DNA from: Diospyros lotus | Lineage: Eukaryota; Streptophyta; Magnoliopsida; Ericales; Ebenaceae | Assembly (NCBI RefSeq): GCF_014633365.1 | Contig: NC_068339.1 | Span: 2,113,001 to 2,177,000, forward strand | DNA length: 64,000 nucleotides | Reading direction: 5' to 3' | In this document: one piece after another, positions 10,795-22,629 of the stretch | How the letters are laid out: each line of letters opens with the position of its first letter | Position numbering within the stretch: position 1 is the stretch's first letter | The notes under the pieces: generated by a model | Database searches by the model: none | What the model saw: only the letters and a program-made list of their open reading frames with translations | What the model was told of the DNA's origin: nothing | Made by a program: the position numbers and the translations under genes

Positions 10795-12603
10795 TCAATC
10801 GTCATTATTATTAGCATTTTCATCTTCATGATTGTCACTCTCATCTTGATCAGCTACCGGGTCAGATCCACCTGGAACAGTCGACGGTCCAGCATCTGCA
10901 GTAGATTGTTTTGTCAATCTACTTATTACTATATTCATTTCTGACTGCCACGCTGTCACTTGTTCTTGCCACTGTCGTAATTGCCGATTCTCAGCCCGGG
11001 ATTCAAGCAACTCATCAGTTAATTGGGTGACTTTAAGTTTCATTTGTTGAAACTCTGGTGACATATGTGAAGATGATTGGCTAGATCGATTGGTGGTAGA
11101 TGGATATAACAAATTAGCTTGGGAGCCCAGCCCGTATATTCGACCCTTTCTATTCCGACCACTAACAGCTTGATAGAAGATGTCGTGTTCATTAACTGTA
11201 GGCGATGAGGACTCTCCAGTACTTGTGGATGATGAAGATGCCTCCGCACTCAATCTTTCATATTTTTCCTATAAAATTAAAACATTCATGTAAATGAATT
11301 AAAAAATTATTTTAGAATAAAAATTTTAATTTAATTTATAAAACACACTTACAGCGATGGCCCTAGATCTGTCATCGACCCACACTTCTTCTCCTTGATT
11401 ATCTTTCCTGGTGTGGGTTCTCCTGAAGAATTCAAACTCATTGGGCTCACGATTCAATTCAGTTGCCTGTATAAGAAATTAATAAATAATATAGTAAATA
11501 ATATAGTAAACTTATAATTTAAATAAATTAAAAAATATATATAACTTAGCATAAGTAATTACCAGCCTTCTTCGAGTCAAGGAGAATGGAATGGACCCGC
11601 CAGTGTGGAGCGACCCACCGGTCTCGGAAGCACGATTTTTTTTATTTTGTGTGGCAATTTTTTTGTTGCTTTCTTCTGCCCACTTTGCATCAAGTGCCTT
11701 ACGCACGTCGGGATCCATCCACATTGCTTCATCTTCCCCATTTCTAATTCGATGCAAATGGCTCCTAAAACTTCGTCTACCAGACTTATTCCATGTGAGC
11801 CATATGCGATCATTCTCATCGGCTTGCCAGAAATACGTCTTCTACATTAAGTTAAGAAACATATATATATATATAAGAATTTAAATACAAACTTATATTA
11901 ATAAAGAATTATAAATTAACTTACGTTAAATTCTTCAAGCCACATCCTTCGTATTATTTCTGGCACTTCATCCCAATGAATCCACGGTTCGGTGTATCGT
12001 GCCCTCCAAATCTTTCCTAATTTGCTTGGTGGGCCACTCTCAGGGATAAAATTGTCAAACACAAAATATATATATATATATATTCATTTGCAAGTAATAA
12101 GTTTAAAATAATAAATACGATACTCACTGATTACACTGTTCATCGCAAGATAAGTATTTTCGACCGTCTCCTTGGCTGATGCCAACCGGGTCAGTTGGAA
12201 TGGGCTCAGAGTGTTGTGCAGAAGCAGATGATGAATTGAGTCCTTGCGGTGTCGGCATGAATGTGTATGGGGAATGTCTGTCTGGCATATGAGAAGTTCC
12301 CCCAACATATTGGCCACTCGGTGGTACAACATCTGGTGGGTAGAAAGTTGGTGGAACACCATAATAACCCCATGGCGGCATCGTGGTTCCAGGATATGGA
12401 AATTGATGAGGCATGGGAGCAAAAGGTTGTGAGGGTGGTGGTGGGGGTGGTGACTGGAGATTGAATTGTGTGGATTGAACAACAGGTGTGGAGTCAGGAG
12501 AAGAATATTGCGAACCAGAATTGGCATCTGGAGAAGGTGTGGTCCTATAAGATGTTCTACTTCTACCTCTTCCCCTACCCGAAGGTGTTGAATGTTCTGA
12601 CAT
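10795..12603 (-). CDS. Ptta/En/Spm plant transposase (Transposase_24 type), TNPA-like, 484 aa
   Basis: The second CACTA gene. I join 12603-12128, 12036-11925, 11841-11563, 11466-11353 and 11268-10795 on -, keeping frame through all junctions. The N-terminus (MSEHSTPSGRGRGRSRTSYR) leads into a Ser/Pro/Gln-rich region up to about residue 155. The conserved core has WIHWDEVPEIIRRMWLEEF, WNKSGRRSFRSHLHRIRNG and the GGSLHTGGSIPF motif typical of plant Ptta/En/Spm proteins. The C-terminus has a short coiled-coil-like stretch (MKLKVTQLTDELLESRAENR) and an acidic tail. Family members bind the subterminal repeats and help transposition. The acceptor at 12037 is the least certain junction: it was chosen because it keeps the frame. 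The gene starts 156 bases after the TNP2 stop on the same strand. Confidence 0.8.
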
Positions 12604-12758
12604 CTATTTCGATAATTATATATGTAGGAAAAAAAATTACATTAACATCAAAGTCATCATACTAAAAGTACAGGTACACAAATTATAAATATTCATATTT
12701 TAAAAATACAAAGGTTATTAATTAGCATGCACAAAAAAAAAAAAAAATCATAAAACTA

Positions 12759-15700
12759 TCAGTCATCTTCTTCTATATATTCATCAATATCTTCCTGGTC
12801 ACTATCTCTGTCATCAGATAATATATCTTCCTCGTCTTCTTCTGAAACAGATTCTTCATACATATCATTTTCTTCTTCCTCAACAATATTGGAGACATCA
12901 ACTTCCTCTACTAGCCCATTATCATCTTGTAAAGTGCCTCCAAGGTCAATATTTACATCAATTACAGGCCGTTGCAATATTTCATCCTCTTGAAAAGGCT
13001 CTTCCATGTTAGCTTCAGGAGCATTTATTGTACCTCGTGCCTTTGTTTTAATTACAACCATCCAACCATTTTTTTCACGACAGTAATCAGGATAAGACGC
13101 GTAATACACTTGTTCAGCTTGTTGGGCAAATATGAATGGATCATATTTCCTATATCTTCTTGATGATCGAATGTCTACAATTCCATATTTATCATGAATT
13201 TTAGTTCCTCGTGGACTTGGATCATACCATTCACATTTGAACAAAATTACTCTTTTTATTGGTAAGCCTGCATATTCTAACTCAAGTATGTCTATAAGTT
13301 TTCCATAATAATTCATATGTGAAGCTCCACCTCCTGACGCAGACACGCAAACACCATAATTTTCTGTCGACCTACTCTGACTCCATTCAACAGTATGAAA
13401 TTTGTATCCATTGACGAAATACATTGGCCAATGTTTCACGTTGGGAGTTGGCCCCCACCCTATGCTCTGAATTAGTGGGTCTGCAATAACTTCGCCACTC
13501 AAATTCACCTAACCAAATATTTTCATCAATTTATGTATACATAATTAATATTAAATTAAGAAATATCTTAAACTTTACAAACTTACATGATTATGGAACC
13601 AAACACAAAAATGCTCCTCGATTTGTTTGTTTAATTCTTCGTCACTGATTACTGGCGATAATTCACGTAATATGTTTGTGTACATGCTGAAACATTAAAA
13701 TATATATATCAACATAATATGAACAAAATTATTAATATGAAGTCATAAATATATTAATATAGTTAAGTTTGGGTTCTTACTCAATATAAGGTTCGACCTC
13801 TGGCGTATTTAGCAAGACATATAACTTTGCTGTTTGGAACTCATTCACATCCAACCATCTTTTTTTCATTGGACCAGCTGCACGACCCGGATAATTGAAG
13901 ATAGAAATTTGTGGATGCGTAGATTCTCCCCCATCATCATTTCGAGGGGCTCTCGTCCTCCTTGATTGAATATTTGATTCAAAATAATATGAACCAAATG
14001 TGGCTGTCTCCTCAATTAAATATGCCTCACAAATAGATCCTTCTATGCGAGCCTTATTCCGAACTTTCTTCTTTAAAGTATTGAGAAACCTAAATCATTT
14101 TAAAGTTATCTTAATTTATGAAAAAGAACATAATAAATTATATGAATATAAAATTTATTACCGTTCAAATGGATACATCCATCTGTATTGGATTGGCCCT
14201 CCGACCTTTGCTTCGTAAACCAAATGTACCGGGAGATGTTCCATTGAGTTAAACCATCCAGGCGGAAATACACGCTCTATTTTGCATAGAATGATTGGGA
14301 TGTTCTGTTCCATAACTTCCAAATGTTCAGTTCTTAACATTGTTGAGCATATTTCTTTGAAAAACTGGCATAATTCAGTTATTGGACTCCAAATTCGATC
14401 TGGTAATCCTGAAAATGCCGTTGGAAGTAACCGCTCCATAAGAACATGACAATCATGACTCTTCAAGCCAAACAATTTTCCATTCTTCATATCAACACAT
14501 CTGCCCAATCTAGATGCATACCCGTCAGGGAGTTTAAGTTCTTTTATCCATTTCAAAATACTTAACTTTTGTTCTCTTGTGAAAGTATATTGAGCTTTAG
14601 GTTTCCAATATTTACCCCCACCACGTTCTACTAATTCCAACTCCTTCCGCCTGCAATATTCTTTCAGGTCCATTCTAGCTTTGCTATTATCTTTAGTTTT
14701 ACCTTTCACATCCATGATTGTATTGAAAAGATTATCAAAAATATTCTTCTTGATGTGCATGACATCTAAATTGTGTCGGATAAGATTATCTTTCCAATAT
14801 GGCAAATCCCAAAAAATACTTCTTTTTGTCCAATTGTGTTGCACACCATATCCGATCATAACACAATTTTGTTGTTCTAAGATAGACGGGACATTACATA
14901 CTCTACCAAATACGTTTTCTCCACTTAAACGAGGAGGTGGACAAGAATTATCAACTTTATTTTTTCGAAATGCAGTTGTATTCCTTCGAAAAGGGTGATC
15001 CATTGGCAAAAATTGTCGGTGACAATCAAAATATGATGTTTTCCCACCGTACTTGAGATTAAAAGCTTTTGTGTTTTCCATACAATACGGGCATGCTAAT
15101 CTACCTGATGTCATCCAACCAGATAACATTCCATATGCAGGAAAATCATTGATAGTCCACAACAGAGCTGCTTTCATCATAAAGTTTTGCTTTGTAGATA
15201 TGTCATAAGTCAACACTCCTTCGTGCCAAAGCAATTTCAATTCATCAATTAAAGGCTGTAAAAATACGTCTATCTTACTTTTGGGATTTGAAGGACCCGG
15301 AATAATAACCGTTAAAAACATAAACTCTCTTTTCAAACATAATCCAGGAGGCAAATTATATGGAGTCACAATTACTGGCCAACAAGAGTACGGGCGACCC
15401 GATTGACCATATGGAGTGAACCCATCTGCACACAAACCAAGCCTTACATTTCTAGGATCAGTAGAGAAGTCAGGATGTGTCCGATCAAAATATTTCCATG
15501 CTTCACCGTCAGACGGGTGAGACAATACCCCAAACTCTCTCCGATTTTCATAGTGCCACCTCATGTTCGAAGCAGTAATGGTTGAAGCATAGATTCTTTG
15601 CAATCTTGGTATGAGGGGCAAATACCACATTCTCTTAAAAGGAATTTCTTTAAATTTTCCTGTGCCACTTCTTGCAGACTTAAAACGAGGATGACTACAA

Positions 15701-16470
15701 AACTTACAACTCCTCTCAAATTGATCATCCTTATAATATAACATACAACTATTTGGACAACAATCAATCTTCTGACAACCAAGTCCAAGCTTAGAAACCA
15801 ACTTTTTAGTATGATAAAAGTCATCGGGCACACGATTACCAGTTGGCATTGTATGTTGCATAAACTGCATGATTTCATTATAACAACCTTCAGGCATGTT
15901 GTAATCAGATTTAATGCTCAACATCCTAACTGCAGCAGAAAGTTCACTCTCTGCATCACAACCCGAGTATAATGGGGATTGTGCAGCAGATAACATCTCA
16001 TAAAATGCTTTTGCATTTTCATTAGGTGGTTCCTCAATATTGTACGACTGATGACCACTTTCGCTAAACGCTCCTTGCATTGTAGCAGGCGCATGTGACG
16101 GTCCTGCTGCATCCATTACCATTTGCTCATACGGATTAAACTGATCTCTAAAATTATCTTCTCTATAATATTCATTTACAATAACATTTTGAGGCATTAT
16201 TGGTATTTCTTCCCCATGGTTCGTCCAATAATAATATCCTTTCATAAACCCATGCTTACAAAGATCCCTTTTCACCTCATTAACTGGTTTAAACTTCAAA
16301 CACTCACATTTCATACAAGGACATTTCAACACTCCTAGCCTTATGAAACTTTCTTGAGAAGATGCAAGTTGAATAAACTCATCAACACCAGCATAAAATT
16401 CAGGAGTGATCCCACCCCTTCTTGGCATACACCGATTATCAATCCATCGACGATGCAACGGAGCTTCCAT
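12759..16470 (-). CDS. CACTA TNP2-type transposase, 1155 aa
   Basis: Cuts and moves the element. I join 16470-14162, 14089-13781, 13686-13587 and 13508-12759 on -; all GT-AG and in frame, with TAA/TGA only at the end. From the N-terminus come a transposase-associated domain (HRRWIDNRCMPRRGGITPEF, with CPCMKCEC), the TNP2 catalytic region (WYLPLIPRLQRIYAS, GLCADGFTPYGQSGRPYSCW, HNLDVMHIKKNIFDNLFNTI), a DUF4218-type region (SHDCHVLMERLLPTAFSGLP), a DUF4216-type region near residues 945-1010 (FHTVEWSQSRSTENYGVCVS), and a strongly acidic tail (about the last 70 residues). The start at MEAPLHRRW fits family N-termini better than an ATG 10 codons upstream. Length is normal for the family, with no disabling mutation seen. 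Confidence 0.92.
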
Positions 16471-18600
16471 TTTCAATTCAAAAAATTGTATAACAAGCAC
16501 GATTCCTAATAGATATTTTATCCTGAAAACTAACCAAATTATATTTCATCATTTCAGACTGTCATAAGTAATTGATAAATATGAACAAAAAATAAATATA
16601 ATAATAAATAATTTATTGAGATAAATTTTGCATCTTTTTTATAAATTAAGATAATAAATAATTAAGATAAATTTTAATATTTTTACTTAACTCTACATGT
16701 TTGAATTGAATTTTTTTTAAATATTTATTTAAATTTGTATTTCCTTTAATACTTAAACAATTATTATAATTTTTAATTGTTACATTTTTTATTTTATTTT
16801 GATTTGAGTAATTAAGAACAATATGGTTAAAATAATGTATCTAATATATTTTCTAAGTTAGCTATAAATGTCTCACTTTAAAATTTAAAATCCATTAGTA
16901 TACTTATTTTATTTTATAACAACAAATTATATTACTCATTAATAATATTTTATTTTTAATATTGTAATAAATAAATATTTCAATTTAAATATTTATCTAA
17001 TTTATTTCTCATGTAATTTTTAATTTTTAGTGTTTAATTTAAATAAAAAATTAAATTGTATACCTTTTTAAAGTCATTTTAATTTTTAAAATAATTATCT
17101 AATTTATTTCGTACATTATTTTAAATATTCTAATTTTACTTTTATTTATTATTTTTAATGTTTTAAACAAAAAAAAAATTAATTTTAATGTCTATACTTA
17201 ATCTTATCGCAACAAAATATATGTTTTCATAAATATTGTATTTACTTTTAGTATTTTATTTTTAACGTATTTTATTTAAAATTACAATATTTTAAATTAA
17301 AAATCTGTTTTAAATTAAAAACAAAAAAATAAATATTATTAATATAATTACATAACAAAATAACTATAGAAATAATTTATAAACAATTAATAAAATTCAC
17401 ATTTTAATTTCTAAACATTACAAATAATATAAACAATTAAAATAAAACCTAAACTAATCATTAAACTCAACATACATACTAAAAACAAAAATAAATTACC
17501 TATTAAATAAAACTAACGCAATTTAAACTTTTATTTCCTTTACTACTTAAACAATTATTCAAATTTTGATTTGTTACATTTTTTATTTTATTTTCGTTGA
17601 GTTATTAAAAATATTAAGGTTAAATTTATTGTTATAAAAATTAATAACTTTTCATGGTAAAATTTTATTTTGTATTTTTAGTCCTTAATTTTTAAGAAAA
17701 TATATTCGGTAGGGTATTTTTAGTGTTTATTTTTTTATTGTATTTTATTTTTAATATTGCATTTCTTATATATTTTAATTTAAATATTTATCTAATTAAT
17801 TTCTCATATTATTTTTCAATTTTAGTGTTTTATTTTAAATAATAATCTTAATCTATACCTTTTTAATTTTAAAAATAATTATCTAATTTATTTCATATGT
17901 TAGTTTTAAAATTTTTAATTAAAATTTTATTTATTATTTTTTATTTTTTATATTTTAAATAGAATTCTTTTATATTTTTAATAGAATTTTTTTAATTTTT
18001 TAATGTATACACTTAAATATTTTCTTATGACAATAAAATATATACTTTCTTAAATAGTAAATTTATTTTTAGTATATAATTTTTTATGTATTTTATTTAA
18101 AATTACAATATTTTTCATTAAAAATATATCTAAACTTAAAAAAAAAAAATAAACATTATTTACACATGACGGGTTTGCTAGTCACATATCTAAATAACTA
18201 AATAATTAATTAGTTGTAGTTTAATTATTTAATTATAGTTATTTACATTTTAATTTTTAAGCATTACAAATAATATAAACAATTAAACTAAAACTAAACT
18301 AAACTAAACTAAACTAAACTAAACTAAACTAATTAATATAAAAATAAAATAACTACAACTAAACTAACACAAAAATAAAATAACTACAACTAAACTAACA
18401 CAAATAAATTATAATTAAACTAACAGAATATAATAAAAACTAAAATAAAATAAAAAAACATAAAATACTTACTTGAGAGTAACGAAATTAACTGGAGAAG
18501 AAGAAGAGCCAAGGAATGTGAAGATGATGAAAATGGCACAGTGAGAGAACGGGAGGGAGAGAATGGGAGGGAGGGAGGGGGGGGGCGAGACACTGAGAGA
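16471..18600 (-). other. CACTA 5' leader with predicted ~1.96-kb leader intron
   Basis: AT-rich and non-coding. On - a consensus donor CTCAA|GTAAGTA at 18472 follows a purine/pyrimidine-biased region (18480-18640) that could be the promoter and first non-coding exon. A plausible acceptor TCTATTAG lies near 16508, just before the TNP2 ATG. This would give a long leader intron, as in En/Spm, where one primary transcript is spliced differently for the two proteins. Inference from splice consensus only. Confidence 0.4.
18290..18331. repeat. AAACT pentanucleotide microsatellite
   Basis: About 8-9 tandem AAACT units inside the CACTA leader region. They resemble a plant telomere repeat only superficially and are not telomeric. 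Confidence 0.85.
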
Positions 18601-18664
18601 ATGGGAGGGAGGGAGGGGGGGCGTTAAGTGTGGAGGGGGAAAGAAGGGGGGGGATTTTTAAAGG

Positions 18665-19120
18665 CAAGATTGCGACGGGACGAGTCAGTCCCGTCGCAGT
18701 TCTGCGACGGGACTGACTCGTCCCGTCGCAATCTGCGACGGGACGGGTCAGTCCCGTCGCAATCTGCGACGGGACTGACCGGTCCCGTCGCAGTTCTGCG
18801 ACGGGACTGTCTCGTCCCGTCGCAATCTGCGACGGGACGGTCAGTCCCGTCGCAGAACTGCGACGGGACTGACTGGTCCCGTCGCAGAACTGCGACGGGA
18901 TTGATGTTCCGTCGCAGTTTTGCGACGGGACATCTCGCTCCCGTCGCTGATTTGCGACGGGAGATTATTTTCCGTCACTATTTTGTGACGGGATACATAT
19001 CCCGTCACAAAATAGTGACGGTAATTTTTGCCCGTCACTAAACCACTTTAGTGACGGCTTTCCATCACTAAACCCGTCACAAATTAGTGACGGGAGCATC
19101 CCCGTCACAAAACCCGTCAC
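18665..19120. repeat. CACTA right subterminal repeat array
   Basis: Alternating direct and inverted copies of CTGCGACGGGAC / GTCCCGTCGCAG fill about 18665-18960. The motif changes to GTGACGGG for the last 150 bases up to the terminal repeat. The left array uses GTGACGGG throughout, so the two ends are not the same. Confidence 0.9.
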
Positions 19121-19146
19121 TAAAACTGATTTTTCTTGTAGTGCTT

Positions 19147-20600
19147 ATTGTGCTTTCAAAGAAACCAAAACCTAAGACATATATCACTTTAAATTATATA
19201 TGGATTACCAAGATATTTCAGATGAAATTGTTATGATGTCGATGCATGTTTGAGTCTCGGTGATAGTATGTGAAAAATAGTTTTTTAGTTAAACTTTTAG
19301 TGTTCGCATAGTCTTGTTCAAATCACAAGTGATTTATGTTATGGTTCGTCCCTTACGTTATTTGATGGGATTTGTGCACTCCGTTTATTATGTGGTGGAG
19401 TTGTACCTAACTCATGTGGATAGGGTGACTTGCTCATGACCATCAAGCTAAAGGTTTGAAAAATCTATGTTACAAACAAAAAAAAAAAAAATTATTATGA
19501 GGTATGCATTAACCAAAGACTTGGGATATTTTTCGATGGATACAAAGTCTAATTTCTTTTTATTTTAGGATATTGATATAGAGTCAAGCATAAATTATGA
19601 CAATCATCTCTTAAATTTTAAACTTTTAAGATAAATAAAATTATTTTTTGTCATTTCTAAATAAGATCAAATTGAGAGACAAATAAATTTGATTAAAGTG
19701 ATTCAACAAATTATCTACGTCAAGAAACAAAATCTATAATACAAATAACAAATTGTACAAGAGATAAAACTTTGTCAATAAAGTATTTTCTAAAATACAT
19801 TTTATGTATCTTAATTGAAAAACAAAAATTAATTTGAGCTCATGAATATTTCTAAAGAGTAACTGGCTTCTAAAATAGTTTTTTTTTATATAACTCGAAC
19901 TAATTTTATTGAATCACTTAGCAACTAGGGACAAACATCCATTTTTACGTAAAATGTTGAATTAATTCAGGAGTATACTTTATACACTCTAAGCTTAATG
20001 CCAACGTTCACATTAAACATATCTTATAACGTTGAACAATGTCAATGATTTAATGGTTGTAAACATGTTCGTGTCCTCTCCAAGTACTTTAATTAAGTGA
20101 GTAACTAAATATTAGTATCATAAATATCAATATTCGTAAGAAGCCTTCAAACACTTAGTTAGGGAGGATTGATAAACGAAAATTGAGAGTTCACTTTCCG
20201 AAAGTTAGCCTTTAGAAGCCTTCCTCTAACATTGTATGTAGTTTTTTGTTTTGTTTAGAGGAATGGTTTTTATTCGTTATTTTAGTCTTTTTAATTGTGT
20301 TATGGGGTATACCCTAATATAAAACTTAAACGTTTTTAATTTTTTTTAACGAATTTTTATTTATAAAAAAAATTATTTAAAATTATTTATTTATTTGGTG
20401 TGTGGGTGGGTGGCAAATACCACTCAATTAATCTAGTGATTGAACGTGAGAGGGATTTGTGGGTAATGAATGATGGAGAGGAAACAAGGTGGGTTTGTCC
20501 CCTCTCTCTTGTATCTCTTAGGTTTGGAGTTTTAGACTCTTAGGGTTTTATGTATGTGTCTGTGTGTGTGTGTGTGTTTGCACGCACTTGTATGTATGAA
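19147..20600. other. Intergenic, no gene seen
   Basis: AT-rich flanking DNA with no open frame of protein-like composition and no transposon ends that I can define. Confidence 0.55.
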
Positions 20601-20685
20601 ACAATCAAGGAGAAGAAGAAGGGGGAGAGGAGATGCGAATTAAGTGAAAGTTGAAAGTAAAATCTTCTTCTTAAGAAGAGACACA

Positions 20686-20731
20686 ATGCATCCATACAAA
20701 GCTCTGCAGCAAAGCGCCAATGGCTACGCAG
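20686..20731 (+). other. Possible orphan first exon
   Basis: ATG at 20686 begins a short frame (MHPYKALQQSANGYA) that runs straight into a good donor, CAG|GTAAAG. It is preceded by a GAAGAA-rich, leader-like stretch and a GT microsatellite (20560-20578). No continuing exon is recognised downstream. It may be a truncated gene start or chance. Confidence 0.2.
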
Positions 20732-21049
20732 GTAAAGTCAATCTTGTCCTTATTATTTCTCAGATCAGATCATTATATATATATATGTATGTATGTATAT
20801 ACTTTTATTATATATATGTGTGTATCACTCAGAGAGAGGAGAGAGAGAGGATTCCATGGCTGATTTAAGTTTGGATGTCTCCCACTAGGCTGTGTTGGGT
20901 CGGCCATTGCCGGGACAAAGCTTTGTGGGTTTGTCCCGTCGGGATTCGCCTGCTGGTTGCTTCTCTCCACCATCCTTGCGCCCGCCCACACACGCGTATA
21001 TATATATACCCACACAAATATCGAAAATGCTATTTGGGAATTTATATTT

Positions 21050-21520
21050 TTATTCATGTATTTTTATTTTTATTTTTTTTGTAGTTATTTAAATTTTTTA
21101 CTATTTTGATTATTGTCACGAAATTAATTTTTAAATCAATTTAATTTATGTATTTTGACGTTTTATTCGTGTGATAACTCTAATTTTTTGTTATTTCAAT
21201 TAAATTCATGAACTTATATTTTTAAATCAATTTAATCATATATTTTTATGTGTAAAAAAAATAAAATGATATAATAAATTATATATCACATCATGTCAAA
21301 ATACAGAGGTTAAATTAAATAAAAAATACAGAAGCATAATTGAAACAATGCAAAATTTGAGTTGGCACATGCAAAAAAATTCAAAATATGAGGTTAAATT
21401 GAATAAAAAATTATAGGTTTAGATATATAATCGAAATAATAAAAAATTTAAATGATCACATAAAAAATATAAAGAACAAGGACAAAAATGTAGGGTTAGC
21501 CAAATAAAAATGCTATAATT
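21050..21520. repeat. Fold-back (long inverted repeat) element, copy A
   Basis: The first half (reading like TTTAAATCAATTTAAT and TATTTTGAC) recurs in reverse complement in the second half (GTCAAAATA, TTAAATT). The two arms could form an imperfect hairpin of about 200 bp. Each arm has internal, roughly 70-bp tandem substructure. Three similar segments occur at 22100, 42290 and 63480. Confidence 0.6.
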
Positions 21521-22089
21521 ATAAGTAATTTTAACTTGACGCATGTAAAATTTATAATAATTTTACTTAAAATTATTAATAATTCAATTTATAAGAATTA
21601 TTTATCAAATTTGTTTCCGAGTATAGGATTTTCGTTTGGACAGTCAAGTGTAATACTTTTACCATGTGTTAAAAGTATCAATAAATGTACCTTATTTTTA
21701 ATTTAGATGTTAAAATAAGATGTGATAAGTATATATTATGTATTTTATTTTCAGTCCCAAATCGATAAAATGTTACAAAAACAAGATGCACTTATCATTA
21801 ACTAATAAAAATATTTTAAGACTAAAAATAAGATGTCATAAATGCACATTTTCTAAAGACAAAATGTGATATTAGATCAATTCATTTTCTTCCTCTAGTT
21901 TTCAAATTTTTTTTTTTTCTAATATTTTAAAGGGGGGACAAAATTTTAAAAGTATATAAATTTTTATTCATAATAAGTTGAGAGTTGATATTTAACATTT
22001 TTTTCTCATCTTTGTTCATAAATAACAACAAATATGGTGTCTACGATAAATGCTCACTAAAGAGTATTATTTAAAAAACTCGGCCAAAT

Positions 22090-22625
22090 CCTATATTTTT
22101 TCCCATGTACTTTCATATTTTTTTCAGTGTGGTCACTTGAACCTTCATTGTTTTAATTACACTCCCAAACCTTCATTTTCGAATCAATTTAATTCATGTA
22201 CTTTGACTTTTTTTCATGTGGCAACTCAAACTTTTTATTGTTTCGATTACACCCCTAAATTTATATTTTCAAGTCAAATTAACTCTCATACTTTGACATG
22301 AATAAAATATGACAAATATTTTGTTAACTCGCTTTATCTTTTTTTTTTACATATAAAAATGCAGGGATTAAATAAACTTGAAAATACAGATTCAAGATAT
22401 AATTGAAATAATTAAAAGTTACAAGGGTTAAGTTGATTTGAAAACTTATATTCAACAATGTAATTGAAACAACAAAAAATTCATATTGTCACACTAAAAA
22501 AAAGTTAAAGTACAAGAGGTTAAATTGACTCAAAATTCATGTTCATGGGTGTAATCAAAACAACGAAACTATCGAGTGGTCATACGAAAAAAATATAAAA
22601 GTATAAAAATAAAAATACAGATTTG
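22090..22625. repeat. Fold-back element, copy B
   Basis: Same family as 21050-21520 and the best preserved. The left arm holds CAACTCAAACTTTTTATTG and CATACTTTGACATG; the right arm holds their approximate reverse complements. The turn is near 22320. No coding capacity. Confidence 0.6.
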
Positions 22626-22629
22626 ATCT

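Larger units (their letters stand above)
9509..19143 (-). mobile_element. Complete CACTA (En/Spm) DNA transposon, 9635 bp
   Basis: The left end is CACTACAAGAAAAATCAG and the right end is its inverse, ending CTTGTAGTG at 19143. The element is flanked by the 3-bp target duplication CTT at 9506-9508 and 19144-19146, the size CACTA elements make. Subterminal arrays of GACGGG-type repeats occupy both ends. Inside are two genes on the - strand, TNP2 transposase and a Ptta/TNPA-like protein, with all exons in frame by my splicing. It therefore looks structurally complete and possibly autonomous. Confidence 0.95.

Noticed and set aside
18285..18335. Interstitial telomere repeat
   Set aside because: The unit is AAACT, not the plant telomere unit AAACCCT; simple microsatellite.
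18628..19041. Open frame of 137 codons on + with repeated RRD/VPSQ-like peptides
   Set aside because: It is the CACTA right subterminal array read as protein; composition follows the DNA repeat.
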